From an uncultured bacterium (GTDB taxonomy: Bacteria; Bacteroidota; Rhodothermia; Rhodothermales; Rubricoccaceae), in contig CANLSR010000001.1 of the NCBI GenBank assembly GCA_947493945.1, positions 682,001-746,000 on the forward strand: a DNA stretch of 64,000 nucleotides, written 5' to 3'. Shown in pieces: positions 26,522 to 35,446 of the stretch. Under the pieces are notes generated by a model, which was not told where the DNA came from, ran no database searches, and worked only from the letters and a program-made list of their open reading frames with translations. The position numbers were made by a program, and so were the translations under genes. Position 1 is the first letter of the stretch. Each line of letters begins with the position of its first letter.

Positions 26522-28042
26522 TCACCGCGCCTCGTCCGCCAGCGCGGGGCGGCGGTCGGCCCAGGGCCGGGCGGCCTCCAGCTGGGCCGCCAGCCGCAAG
26601 AGCGTGGCCTCTTCGGCAGGCCGCGCCACCAGCTGGACGCCGACGGGCAGCCCGCGCGGCGCGTCCGCGAGCGGCTCGGTCCACCACAGCGGGACCGACA
26701 TGGCGGGCAGGCCGGTCAGGTTGGCCAGTTGGGTGAACGGCGTCGGCGCCAGCCGCTCGTCCAGCATCCGGTCCACGAAGCCGGTCTTGAGGAGCAGGCC
26801 CGACGCGCGCGTGGAGACGGCGGTCCGCATCAGGGCGCGCTCGGCCGAGGTCGGCTGCTGGGCGCCGATCTCGCCGGGCAGCGCGGCGACGGTGGGCGTG
26901 AGGTAGAGGTCGTAGCGCTGGTGGAAGCGGCCCATCGCGCGGCCGAGCACGTTCCACTGCTCCAGCGTGAACGCGTACTCGCCGGCCGACGTCGCCTCGC
27001 CGACCTGGGCCAGCAGTTGGGTCACGAGTTCGGTCTCCTTGCTCGCGCCCGGCCGGATCGCCTCGGCCTGGCGCAGCACGGCGGCCGTCTGGCCAAAGTA
27101 CATGGTGAGGTAGCCCCGGGCGACGGCGCGGCCGTCGACGTCGGGCTCGGCCGGCTCGACCTCGTGGCCGAGCTCCGCCAGCAGCCCGGCGGCGTCCTGG
27201 ACCGCGGCGACGCACGCCGGGTCGACGGGCGTGCCCAGCGGCGACCGCGCCGTCCACCCGATGCGCAAGCGCCCGGTCTCGCGCCCGACCTCGCCCAGGA
27301 ACGGCGTCTCGGGCCGGGGCAGCGCGACGGGGTCGCCGGGCGACGGGCCGGCGACGGCGTCCAAGAGCGCCGCCGCGTCGCGAACGGTTCGCGTGACGGC
27401 CAGGCTGGCGACGGCGCCGTGCCAGCCCTCCCCCACCTCCGGGCCTTCGGGCACGCGCCCGCGCGACGGCTTGAGCCCGAACAGGCCGCAAAAGCTGGCC
27501 GGGATGCGGATCGAGCCCCCGCCGTCGGACGCGTCGGCGGCCGGCACCACGCGCGCGGCGACGGCCGCGGCGGCGCCCCCGGACGAGCCGCCCGGCGTAC
27601 GCGTCGGCGCCCACGGGTTGCGGGCGGGCGCGTACGCCTCGGGCTCGGTGATCCCCATCAGCCCGAACTCGGGCGTGGCCGTCTTGCCGAAGATCACCAG
27701 GCCGGCCGCGCGCAGGCGCTCGACCAGCGTCGAGTCGGCGTCGGACACGAAGTAGCGGTAGGCCGCCGAGCCCGAGCGGTGCGGCATCCCGGCGACGGTG
27801 TGGCCCAGGTCCTTGACCGGGTACGGGACGCCCCGAAACGGCCCGTCCGCCGCCCTCCCCGCCGACTGGCGGACGGCGTGGGCGGGGTCGAGGTGGGCAA
27901 AGGCGCCCAACCCCTTGGCACGGGACTCGGCGCGCGCCAGCGCAGCGTCGGCCAGTTGGGCGGGCGTGGCCTCGCCGCTGGCGACGAGCGCCGCCAGCGC
28001 GGTCGCGTCGAGGTCGTCGTATTCGGGGATCGGGAGGGGCAT
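26522..28042 (-). CDS. Amidase signature family hydrolase
   Basis: A 506-residue amidase-signature enzyme. The Ser-cisSer-Lys triad is visible: K77 in YPVKDLGHT, S153 in TPGGSSGGAAAA and nucleophile S177 in DGGGSIRIPASFCGLFGLKP. Length is normal. Family members hydrolyse amides or act as GatA in tRNA-dependent amidation. The lack of gatB and gatC nearby and the generic flanks favour a stand-alone amidase. The open frame runs upstream to 28225; ATG at 28042 (MPLPIPEYDDLDA) matches the family start. It is divergent from the SDR gene, 115 bp away. Confidence 0.92.
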   Translation of the reverse strand: MPLPIPEYDDLDATALAALVASGEATPAQLADAALARAESRAKGLGAFAHLDPAHAVRQSAGRAADGPFRGVPYPVKDLGHTVAGMPHRSGSAAYRYFVSDADSTLVERLRAAGLVIFGKTATPEFGLMGITEPEAYAPARNPWAPTRTPGGSSGGAAAAVAARVVPAADASDGGGSIRIPASFCGLFGLKPSRGRVPEGPEVGEGWHGAVASLAVTRTVRDAAALLDAVAGPSPGDPVALPRPETPFLGEVGRETGRLRIGWTARSPLGTPVDPACVAAVQDAAGLLAELGHEVEPAEPDVDGRAVARGYLTMYFGQTAAVLRQAEAIRPGASKETELVTQLLAQVGEATSAGEYAFTLEQWNVLGRAMGRFHQRYDLYLTPTVAALPGEIGAQQPTSAERALMRTAVSTRASGLLLKTGFVDRMLDERLAPTPFTQLANLTGLPAMSVPLWWTEPLADAPRGLPVGVQLVARPAEEATLLRLAAQLEAARPWADRRPALADEAR

Positions 28043-28157
28043 CGGGCGGTGGGGGGAGTCTCGCCCGCCAACGTCCGCCCCCCGCACGGGGTGCCGAGGC
28101 GCGCCGCCAGCGGGGCGGGCTCGCCGGTAGCTTGGCCGCTCCCCTCTCGCCCTGCCC

Positions 28158-28934
28158 ATGCCCGTCTTCTCCTCCGACACCGTCGCCCTCGTGACCGGCG
28201 CCAGCCGCGGCGCCGGCGCCGCCATCGCCCGCGCGCTCGCTCGTGAGGGCGCCGCGGTGTGCGTGAACTACCTCGCCAGCCAGGACCTGGCCCAGTCCGT
28301 CGCGGACGAGATCGAGGGCGCCGGCGGCCGCGCGTTCACCCACCAGGCCGACGTCACCGACCCCGACGCCGTCCAGGCGATGGTGGACGCGGTCGTGGAG
28401 CGCTGGGGCCGGCTCGACGTGGTGGTGAGCAGCGCGCTCCCCAGCTACTCGTTCGACCCCGGCGCCGACTACGTCAGCGTCGAGACGGCGACCTGGGAGC
28501 ACTTTGACCGCCAGTACCAAGGCGCCGTCCGGGCGGCGTTCAACCTGGCCCGGGCGGCGCTGCCGACGATGAAGGCGCAGGGCAGCGGCTCGCTCGTCCA
28601 CATCGGCACCAACCTGATCTACAACCCCGTCGTGACGTACCACGACTACACGGCGGCCAAGGCCGGGCTCGTCGGGATCACGCGGACGCTGGCCAAGGAG
28701 CTCGGGCCGCACGGCGTCCGGGTGAACCTGGTGGCCGGCGGCCTGCTCCAGACGACCGACGCGAGCGCGGTCACGACCGACGAGGTGTTCGAGTTCGTCC
28801 GCCAGGGCACGCCGCTCCAGGAGACCGTCACGCCCGAGCAGTTTGCCGACGCGGTCCTGTTTTTCGCCTCGCCCTGGAGCCGGTCGGTCACCGGCCAGTC
28901 GCTGGCGGTCGACGGCGGCCTGACGATGGCGTAG
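28158..28934 (+). CDS. SDR family oxidoreductase with altered active-site residues
   Basis: A 258-residue classical SDR resembling 3-oxoacyl-ACP reductase. The NAD(P) motif is TGASRGAG (13-20). The active site has Y164 and K168 (YHDYTAAK), but the usual catalytic serine position, 13 residues before the tyrosine, is T151 (HIGTNL). The structural NNAG motif is replaced by SSAL (91-94). The C-terminal strand SVTGQSLAVDGG is normal. The substitutions are seen directly; whether activity is kept is unknown. It faces the next SDR convergently. Confidence 0.9.
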   Translation: MPVFSSDTVALVTGASRGAGAAIARALAREGAAVCVNYLASQDLAQSVADEIEGAGGRAFTHQADVTDPDAVQAMVDAVVERWGRLDVVVSSALPSYSFDPGADYVSVETATWEHFDRQYQGAVRAAFNLARAALPTMKAQGSGSLVHIGTNLIYNPVVTYHDYTAAKAGLVGITRTLAKELGPHGVRVNLVAGGLLQTTDASAVTTDEVFEFVRQGTPLQETVTPEQFADAVLFFASPWSRSVTGQSLAVDGGLTMA

Positions 28935-28993
28935 CGGAGAGGAGCGCGGGATGGCAGAGGGACGCGGAGTCAGCCGGAGCCTCCCCGTCTCTT

Positions 28994-29689
28994 CTAAATG
29001 TCCCCCGCGTCCGGCCGGAGCAAGACCTCCTCGACGACGGTCCGACTTGACAAGCTGGCGACCTCGACCGCCAGCCGGGCGATGTCCTGGGGCGGCATAA
29101 AGCGGTCGTCCGGCAGGTCGGTGCCGTCCCACGAGCCCGTGCGGACGGCGCCGGGCAGCAGCGTCGTGACGGAGACGCCCGTCCCCTTGGTCTCCTCGCG
29201 CAGCGCGCGCGCCAGTCCCAAGAGCGCGTGCTTGGCCGCGCCGTAGGCCGCGCCGCCGGGGTAGCCGCGCACCGAGGCGACCGAGCCCATCATCAGGATG
29301 CGCCCGCTGCCGCGCTGGAGCATCTTGGCCAGGAACGCGCGCGTGACGATAAACGCCGAGACCACGTTGACGTCGAGCTGCTCGCGGAAGCCCGCCGGCG
29401 TCGTCTCCAGCACGCCGCCGGGCACGAACGCGCCGGCGTTGTTGACCAGCACGTCCGGCACCCCGCCCCACTGGCGGACGGCGTCGGCCATCTGCTCGAC
29501 CGCGCCGTCGTCGGTCACGTCGCAGACGAACGCGCGCGCCTCGGCCCCGGCCTCGCCGCACTGGCGGACGACCTGGGCCAGCCGGTCGGCGCTTCGGGCG
29601 ACCAAGGCGAGCCTGGCGCCGCGCGCGGCGAATGCCTGGGCGACGGCGGCGCCGATGCCGGCCGAGGCGCCGGTGATGAGGACGAGCAT
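28994..29689 (-). CDS. SDR family oxidoreductase
   Basis: A 231-residue classical SDR with all motifs intact: TGASAGIG near the start, DVLVNNAGAF, serine in MMGSVAS, YGAAKHA for YxxxK, and LLPGAVRTG. It resembles sepiapterin reductase or YdfG-like enzymes that reduce carbonyls with NADPH. The open frame extends upstream to 30223 with sequence unlike an SDR; ATG at 29689 (MLVLITGASAGIG) is the right start. It ends 60 bp from the convergent SDR gene, and the two differ enough not to be a recent duplicate. Confidence 0.92.
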   Translation of the reverse strand: MLVLITGASAGIGAAVAQAFAARGARLALVARSADRLAQVVRQCGEAGAEARAFVCDVTDDGAVEQMADAVRQWGGVPDVLVNNAGAFVPGGVLETTPAGFREQLDVNVVSAFIVTRAFLAKMLQRGSGRILMMGSVASVRGYPGGAAYGAAKHALLGLARALREETKGTGVSVTTLLPGAVRTGSWDGTDLPDDRFMPPQDIARLAVEVASLSSRTVVEEVLLRPDAGDI

Positions 29690-29757
29690 GAGGGATGCGG
29701 GGTGCGAGGTATCGGGTACGCAGACGGCGGCGTGTGGTGCCGGCGGGTACGCTCGCG

Positions 29758-30264
29758 TTAGAGCCCGAGCCGGACGCCCAGCGACCCGCTCGCCAGCGCG
29801 CGGGGGCCGTTGACGTTGGCATCGGCACGCACGGTGTACCAGACATCGGGGAAGATCCGGATGGCACCCTCGCCGGCGAGCGCCAGCCCGACGGCCGGGT
29901 CCAGGTCGCGTTGAGGACGCGAGGCGCACGCAATGCATAGCCCTGTCGTGCCGTCGTTGCCGCCGGCCACTCCTACGCCCACCCCGACGAACCCCCTCCC
30001 CACCCGACCAGCCCACGTAGGCCCGACGAGTCCAGCGGCCTCCCACCGCGACGCCGTGCCCCAGATCGGCACCGCAAGTTGCCCCCGGATCTGGGCGGTC
30101 GCCCACCCGGACCGTGCGCTGGCAGTCGCCATCGGGCCGAGGTAGCCGATCCCATCTTCGCGTGCCACGCCCACGCCGGCCCCGACGTCGAACCGCACCG
30201 GGGAGCCGGCCGGCTGAGCCCAAACGGCGAGGGGGAGGAGGAGGAGAAGCACGAGCACGCGCAT
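29758..30264 (-). CDS. Exported protein, probable small outer-membrane barrel
   Basis: A 168-residue protein with a signal peptide (MRVLVLLLLLPLAVWA) and glycine-rich amphipathic strands alternating with turns (GAGVGVAREDGIGYLG, RGFVGVGVGVAGG). It ends with hydrophobic GSLGVRLGL, a pattern typical of outer-membrane beta-barrels. There is a cysteine pair in LCIACAS. No family is recognised. It is 68 bp upstream of the SDR gene on the same strand. Confidence 0.6.
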   Translation of the reverse strand: MRVLVLLLLLPLAVWAQPAGSPVRFDVGAGVGVAREDGIGYLGPMATASARSGWATAQIRGQLAVPIWGTASRWEAAGLVGPTWAGRVGRGFVGVGVGVAGGNDGTTGLCIACASRPQRDLDPAVGLALAGEGAIRIFPDVWYTVRADANVNGPRALASGSLGVRLGL

Positions 30265-30311
30265 GAGTCCAACGTACCGCCCCCTCTGCCGGCCCGCCTA
30301 GTCCACCCGGA

Positions 30312-31793
30312 CTACTCCGCCAGCCGCAGGCCGACCACGCTCTCGACGTGGTGCGTGTGCGGGAACATGTCGACCGGCTGGACGGCCTCGACGGTGTAGG
30401 CCGCCGCCTCGGACAACCGCGCCAGGTCCATCGCCTGGGTCTGCGGGTTGCAGCTCACGTAGACGATCCGCTCGGGGCGGAGGTGCGCGATCTGGCCCGT
30501 CACCTTGGGGTGGAGGCCAGCGCGCGGCGGGTCCAGGATCAGCACGTCGGGGCGGCCGTGGGCCTCGATCAGCTCGGGCTTGAACAGCTCCAGCATATCG
30601 CCGGCCACGAACTCGCAGTTGGTCACGCCGTTGGCGACGGCCGAGGCGCGGGCGTTCTCGACGGCCTCCTCCACCAGCTCGACACCTACCACCTTTTGCA
30701 CGGCATCGGCGACATAGAGCGAGATGGTGCCGGCGCCGCAGTACAGGTCGTAGACGACGTCGGTGGGCTTGAAGTGCGCCATCTCGCGGGCGATGGCGTA
30801 GAGCCGCTCCGCGGCGACGGTGTTGGTCTGGAAAAACGCGTTCGAGGCGATCTCGTAGGTGTAGCCCCCGATCTTATCGCGCACCGTGCCCGGCCCGAAG
30901 ACGACGTGCGCCTCCCCGTACGACGTCTGCGCCGGCCCGTCGTTGACCGTGTTGACCAGCGTCGTGACCTCGGGGAAGTCGGCGCGCAGGAAGTCGGCGA
31001 AGGCCGCCATCCGCCCCTCGTCCCAGCCGCTCGTCACCAGGTTGACCATCTTGTCCTCGGTGTGGGCCGGCGTACGGACGCCCAGGATGCGCAGGAAGCC
31101 GGTGTGCTCGCGCGCGTGCCACGGCCGCCAGCCGTTGGCCTTGGCCCACTGGCGGACGCCGTTGACGAGCCGCTCGCTCCACTCGGACTGGAGGTAGCAC
31201 GCCCTCAGATCCAGGACCTTGTCGAAGCGGCCGGGCACGTGGAGGCCCAGGGCGAAGCTGGTGTCGAGCTCCTCGCCGCTCGCGATCTCCCAGTCGGTCA
31301 GCCAGCGCTGGGCCGAAAAGGAGAACTCCATCTTGTTGCGGTAGAAGTAGACCCCGCCCGAGCCGTCGTGCGGGTCGGCGCCGAGCGGCGGGCGCACGTC
31401 GGCGGCGCCCAGGTCCAGGCCGGCGCGGGCCAGCGCGCTCACGGCCGCCTCGCCCTTCATCGCCAGCTGGGCCGGGTACTCGACGTGCTGCCACTTGCAG
31501 CCGCCGCACGACTCGAAGTACTCGCACCGCGGCTGGACGCGCAGGTCGCTCGGCTCCAGCACCTCCAAGAGCCGGGCCTCGGCGAACCCCTTTTTGCGCT
31601 TGATCACGCGCGCCCGGACGCGGTCGCCCGGCACGGCGCCGGCCACGAACACGACGTAGCCGCGCCGGTCCTCGGTCGCCGCCAGCCGGGCCAGGCTCTT
31701 GCCGCGGTCGGCAAAGTCCTCCATCACGAGCTCGACCTCGCGGCCGCGCTTGAGGGCGGAGAGGGGCAGGTCGTTGGAGGACACGTTGGGCAT
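30312..31793 (-). CDS. rlmD: 23S rRNA (uracil-C5)-methyltransferase, RlmD type
   Basis: A 493-residue TrmA/RumA-class enzyme that methylates uracil C5 of rRNA with SAM. The N-terminal TRAM domain (about 13-70) is followed by the 4Fe-4S cysteines (CEYFESCGGCKWQH). The SAM-binding motif is VYDLYCGAGTISLY, and the catalytic motifs are LDPPRAGLH and VYVSCNPQTQ with the nucleophilic cysteine. Homology to tRNA TrmA is also possible, but the TRAM domain and Fe-S site favour the rRNA type (RlmD/RlmCD). The upstream open frame to 32000 is not conserved-looking; ATG at 31793 is used. Confidence 0.9.
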   Translation of the reverse strand: MPNVSSNDLPLSALKRGREVELVMEDFADRGKSLARLAATEDRRGYVVFVAGAVPGDRVRARVIKRKKGFAEARLLEVLEPSDLRVQPRCEYFESCGGCKWQHVEYPAQLAMKGEAAVSALARAGLDLGAADVRPPLGADPHDGSGGVYFYRNKMEFSFSAQRWLTDWEIASGEELDTSFALGLHVPGRFDKVLDLRACYLQSEWSERLVNGVRQWAKANGWRPWHAREHTGFLRILGVRTPAHTEDKMVNLVTSGWDEGRMAAFADFLRADFPEVTTLVNTVNDGPAQTSYGEAHVVFGPGTVRDKIGGYTYEIASNAFFQTNTVAAERLYAIAREMAHFKPTDVVYDLYCGAGTISLYVADAVQKVVGVELVEEAVENARASAVANGVTNCEFVAGDMLELFKPELIEAHGRPDVLILDPPRAGLHPKVTGQIAHLRPERIVYVSCNPQTQAMDLARLSEAAAYTVEAVQPVDMFPHTHHVESVVGLRLAE

Positions 31794-32050
31794 GGGTGTG
31801 GAGCGTCGCGGGCGGGTCCAGGGCCGGGCCAGGAGAGGCCGAGGCCCGCCGGCGAAGATACCGGGCGATCCCTGAGCCACGGGCGAAGAGCACGCGCGGA
31901 GGCCCGCCCGGCGGAGGCCCACCGGGACAACTCGCCGGGGAGGGCGATGGGACGGCCCGCGCTTTGCATTTTGTACCGGCACCCGCCCCAGGCCGCCCAC
32001 CCCCGCGTGGGCGTTACCGAACCCCCTCCCCCGGTCCCAAACTCCCGGCC

Positions 32051-34480
32051 GTGACGCCCGCCTCCCCCCTCGTCCTCCGCATCTACCGGGTGCTGCTCTT
32101 CGCGGGCGGGGCGATGCTCGTGGGCGTCGGCGGGCTGTACCGGTTCGGCGGCCCCCAGCTGGTGGACCCCGTGGCCGGCCGGCTGGCGATCGGGCTGGCG
32201 GCCCTGTCGCTGGGCGTGCTCACGTTCACCAGCGCCACGATCCGCCGCCACGCCGTCGCGCTGGCCTACGGCGTGTTCGTGCTGGCCTCGGCCTGGCAGA
32301 TCGCGGTCGTGGCCATGTCGGGGCTCACCCCGACGGCCTCGTTCGCCCTCCTCCTCGTGTTCACGGGCTGCTCGGCCGGCATCCAGACCACGCGGCTGCT
32401 GGCGGCCTACTCGGCCCTATTCGTCGCCGCGACGGCCGCGGCCGTGGTCGCGAGCCCGGCCACCGACGTGCCGCACGGGCCGTTCCTGGCCACGCTGGCC
32501 GCGCTGGCCGCGCTGAGCATCTACCTGTCGCACGCGCGCCACCAGGCCTTGCGCGAGGTCCAGGCCGCCCGGGAGCAGGCGCTGGAGGCGGCGCGCGTCA
32601 AGTCGGAGTTCCTGGCCTCGATGAGCCACGAGATCCGGACCCCCCTCAACGGCGTGATCGGCATGACCGACGTGCTGGCCTCGACGCCGCTCTCGCGCGA
32701 CCAGCGCGACTCCGTCGACACCATCCAGGCGTCGGGCCGCGCGCTGCTGGCGGTCATCAACGACGTGCTGGACTTTTCCAAGATCGAGGCCGGCCACCTC
32801 GACCTGGAGGCCGAGCCCGTCGACCTCCGCGCCTTCGCCGACGACGCCGCGGCCGTCGTGGCGCCCTCGGCCACGCCCCGGGACGTGGAGGTGGTGTGCC
32901 ACGTCCGCCCCGACGTGCCCCGGTTGGTGCTCGCCGACGGGTCGCGGCTGCGCCAGGTGGCGCTCAACCTGCTCTCCAACGCCGTCAAGTTTACCGAGAG
33001 CGGCACGGTCGCGCTGGACCTCGGCGTCGCCAGACGGCGGCGGGGGCGGGCCGAGGTGGTGCTGCGCGTCTCCGACACCGGCATCGGGATCCCGCCGGAG
33101 GGCCTGGGCTCGCTGTTCGACTCGTTTACCCAGGTCGACGCCTCCACCACGCGCCGCTTTGGCGGGACGGGCCTGGGCCTGGCCATCTCCAAGCGCCTGG
33201 CCGAGCGGATGGGCGGCGAGATCGCGGTCGAGAGCACGCTGGGCCAGGGCTCGGCCTTTACCGTGACGGTCCCGCTCCCCGAGGTCGAGGGGCCGCCTGA
33301 GCCCGCGCCGGGCCTGGGCGCCGTCCTGCTCCTGGTGGACGACCACGCCGGCGCCCGCGACGCCGTCTCGGGCCTGGCCGCCAGCCGCGGGCTGGAGGTC
33401 CGCGCCTTCGCCGGCGCCGACCAAGCCGCCGCCTGGGTCGAGGCCGGCGGGCGCTACGACCTGGCGGCGCTCGACCTGACGCTCCCCGACGGCCAGGCGT
33501 TCGTCCTGGCCAACCGCCTGCGCACGCACGCCGACGCCGGCGGGCGCCCGATGGTGCTGCTGGCGCCCGTCGGCAGCCGCGCCGCCTCGCCGGGCCTGTT
33601 CGACGCCGTGGTGACCAAACCGGTCCGCCACGACCGCTTTGCCGACATCGTCGAGCGCCTGATGGGGGAGGCCCAGCCGGTGCACCCGGCCGCCGCAGAG
33701 CCCGCGCCGCTGGCGGGCGGCGCGGAGCTGCGGGTGCTGGTGGCCGAGGACAACGAGATCAACCGCAAGGTGGCCGCCGGGCTGCTCGGCCGGCTGGGGA
33801 TCACGCCGGACGTGGCGGAGGACGGCGGCTCGGCGCTCGACGCCGCCGCCCGCACCGACTACGACCTGGTGCTGATGGACCTCCAGATGCCGGTCCTGGA
33901 CGGGCTGGAGGCGACCCGCAGGATCCGCGCCCGCGCCGGCCGCCAGCCCCGGATCGTGGCGCTGACGGCGAACGCGTCCGCCGAGGACGCCGGCCGGTGC
34001 CGGGCCGCCGGCATGGACGGGTTCCTCTCCAAGCCGGTCCGCCTGGACGACCTCCGCGCCGAGATCGCCCGGGCGCTCGGCCACGCCCCAGACGCCCTGG
34101 ACGCCCCGGCCCCCGCGCGCCCGCCCGCCGCGGTCGGCCTCCCGTCGCCGCCGGCCATCGCGGCCCACCTGCGGTCGCTGTGCGACGGCGACCAAGCGCT
34201 GGCGGTCGAGATCCTGAGCGCCTACCTCGACACGGAGACCGCCCTGGCCGCCGACTTGGCGGGGCCGGACCCGGCCGGCGCCGCCCACAAGCTGCGCGCC
34301 GCCTGCGGCACGATGGGCGCCGACGCCCTCGCGCACTCGCTGTTCGAGGCCGAGACCCAGGCCCGAGACGGCCGGCTGTCCGCGTCGGAGCTGGCCCAGC
34401 TGGCCGACGACCTCGACCGGCTCCGGGACGCCGCCGAGGCGGCCCACGTGTTCCTCGCCCGTCCGCCCGCGGCGGTCTAG
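32051..34480 (+). CDS. Hybrid sensor histidine kinase with two receiver domains and HPt
   Basis: An 809-residue phosphorelay protein. It has about five or six transmembrane helices (residues 10-160), no obvious extracellular sensor, and a short coiled coil. HisKA has the phospho-histidine near 192 (SMSHEIRTPLNG). The ATPase domain shows NLLSNAVKF, DTGIGIPPEG and GTGLGL. Receiver 1 (about 427-535) keeps LLVDDH, ALDLTLPDG and TKPV. Receiver 2 (about 562-680) has the acceptor near D610 (LVLMDLQMPVLDG). An HPt domain has its histidine near 746 (AAHKLRAACG). The GTG at 32051 starts the first helix region. No response regulator gene is adjacent, so the output is elsewhere. Confidence 0.93.
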   Translation: MTPASPLVLRIYRVLLFAGGAMLVGVGGLYRFGGPQLVDPVAGRLAIGLAALSLGVLTFTSATIRRHAVALAYGVFVLASAWQIAVVAMSGLTPTASFALLLVFTGCSAGIQTTRLLAAYSALFVAATAAAVVASPATDVPHGPFLATLAALAALSIYLSHARHQALREVQAAREQALEAARVKSEFLASMSHEIRTPLNGVIGMTDVLASTPLSRDQRDSVDTIQASGRALLAVINDVLDFSKIEAGHLDLEAEPVDLRAFADDAAAVVAPSATPRDVEVVCHVRPDVPRLVLADGSRLRQVALNLLSNAVKFTESGTVALDLGVARRRRGRAEVVLRVSDTGIGIPPEGLGSLFDSFTQVDASTTRRFGGTGLGLAISKRLAERMGGEIAVESTLGQGSAFTVTVPLPEVEGPPEPAPGLGAVLLLVDDHAGARDAVSGLAASRGLEVRAFAGADQAAAWVEAGGRYDLAALDLTLPDGQAFVLANRLRTHADAGGRPMVLLAPVGSRAASPGLFDAVVTKPVRHDRFADIVERLMGEAQPVHPAAAEPAPLAGGAELRVLVAEDNEINRKVAAGLLGRLGITPDVAEDGGSALDAAARTDYDLVLMDLQMPVLDGLEATRRIRARAGRQPRIVALTANASAEDAGRCRAAGMDGFLSKPVRLDDLRAEIARALGHAPDALDAPAPARPPAAVGLPSPPAIAAHLRSLCDGDQALAVEILSAYLDTETALAADLAGPDPAGAAHKLRAACGTMGADALAHSLFEAETQARDGRLSASELAQLADDLDRLRDAAEAAHVFLARPPAAV

Positions 34481-34646
34481 CGGGGCCCGGCGCGTCGCCG
34501 GCCGGCGACGCGCGCCGCCAGCGGCGGGCGGGGGAGTGAGACGGGGCGGATCTCAACGCGGGACCGTGCTGCAATACCTGGCCCAAACGTCACGCGCAGC
34601 GGTACAAACCCGGCGCCGGGAGCCGGGCCCGCGGCGCGAGGCGTAG

Positions 34647-34671
34647 ATCTGCCAAAGGAGCTTTGGCAGAT
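34647..34671. promoter_or_regulatory. 25-bp palindrome, likely operator or leader hairpin
   Basis: Arms atctgccaaag (34647-34657) and ctttggcagat (34661-34671) are perfect complements around gag. The arms are AT-richer than the surroundings, unlike the GC-only hairpins elsewhere here. It sits 43 bp before the small gene at 34714. AAAGGAG at the centre resembles a ribosome-binding site that the fold would hide. Confidence 0.5.
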
Positions 34672-34713
34672 ACCGATACCCCCCCTGGCTCCGTGCTCCC
34701 GACCTCCCGCGCC

Positions 34714-34923
34714 GTGACCTCCGCCCGCACCCCACTCTATCACCGAGGCTTCCGCCTCCAGCCCTACCGGGCGGAGACCGGCTACTCGGTCGCCATCGAG
34801 CACCTGGACCTCACGCTCCACACCGAGTCCGGCCACCGCTCCGCGTTCTCGGCCGAGCGCGCCGCGCGCCAGTTCGTCGACGACGCGCTGGGCGTGTTCG
34901 AGGGCGCCGGGCTGGCGGACTAG
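34714..34923 (+). CDS. Small hypothetical protein downstream of the palindrome
   Basis: A 69-residue protein (GTG start; GTG at 34693 and TTG at 34663 are in-frame alternatives) reading VTSARTPLYHRGFRLQPYR, then GYSVAIEHLDLTLHTESGHRSAFSAERAARQFVDDALG. It looks like a small cytoplasmic alpha/beta domain with a closing helix. I do not recognise the family. A 25-bp palindrome directly upstream suggests it is regulated. It stands between the kinase gene and the convergent DUF2795 gene. Confidence 0.55.
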   Translation: MTSARTPLYHRGFRLQPYRAETGYSVAIEHLDLTLHTESGHRSAFSAERAARQFVDDALGVFEGAGLAD

Positions 34924-34993
34924 CCCGGCGGAGGCGACCTCCTGACGACCAGGGCTGCGGCTTGGCCGGAGCGTGGCCTGAGCCGGCGGCCGG

Positions 34994-35212
34994 TCAGTCG
35001 TCCTCGAAGTAGAAGTCCTCGTTGTGCGTCGGATAGTCAGGCCAGACCTCCTCGATGCTCTCGTATGGGGCGCCGTCGTCCTCCATCTCCTCCAGGTTTT
35101 GGATGACCTCGGCCGGCGCGCCGGTGCGGTCGGCGTAGTCGACGAGCTCGTCTTTGGTCGCCGGCCAAGGCGCGTCCTCCAGCGTCGCGGCGAGTTCGAG
35201 CGTCCAGTACAT
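34994..35212 (-). CDS. DUF2795 domain protein
   Basis: A 72-residue DUF2795 protein typical of Bacteroidota (MYWTLELAATLEDAPWPATKDELVDYADRTGAPAEVIQNL, ending VWPDYPTHNEDFYFEDD). The N-terminal half holds the conserved WPATKDELVDYA helix-turn region; the C-terminus is acidic. The function of the family is unknown. ATG at 35212 matches the conserved MYWTLEL start; the open frame upstream to 35284 is spurious. Confidence 0.9.
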   Translation of the reverse strand: MYWTLELAATLEDAPWPATKDELVDYADRTGAPAEVIQNLEEMEDDGAPYESIEEVWPDYPTHNEDFYFEDD

Positions 35213-35446
35213 AGTCAGAGAGGAGGGAGTCGGGGAGTCGGTCGGCGGGCGGCGCACGATAGGCCCTCTCCGGCAGAAATGCAACGGCGCCGCCGGGTGA
35301 GGTTCCGGCGGAGACCCCGAGGCGCCCCGCCGCGCGCCCTCGCGCAGGCGGAGGGCGCTTCGGGCCGGCGAGTGCGCCAGAGCTTCAAGAGCGCGCGCCG
35401 CCTTCCGCGCTCGTCGGCGGCGGGCGCCAGCGGCCCGGGCCGGAGC

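Noticed and set aside
26430..29933. A 1167-residue minus-strand reading frame
   Set aside because: It is an out-of-frame shadow across the amidase and SDR genes with Arg/Pro/Gly composition; high GC removes stop codons in all frames here.
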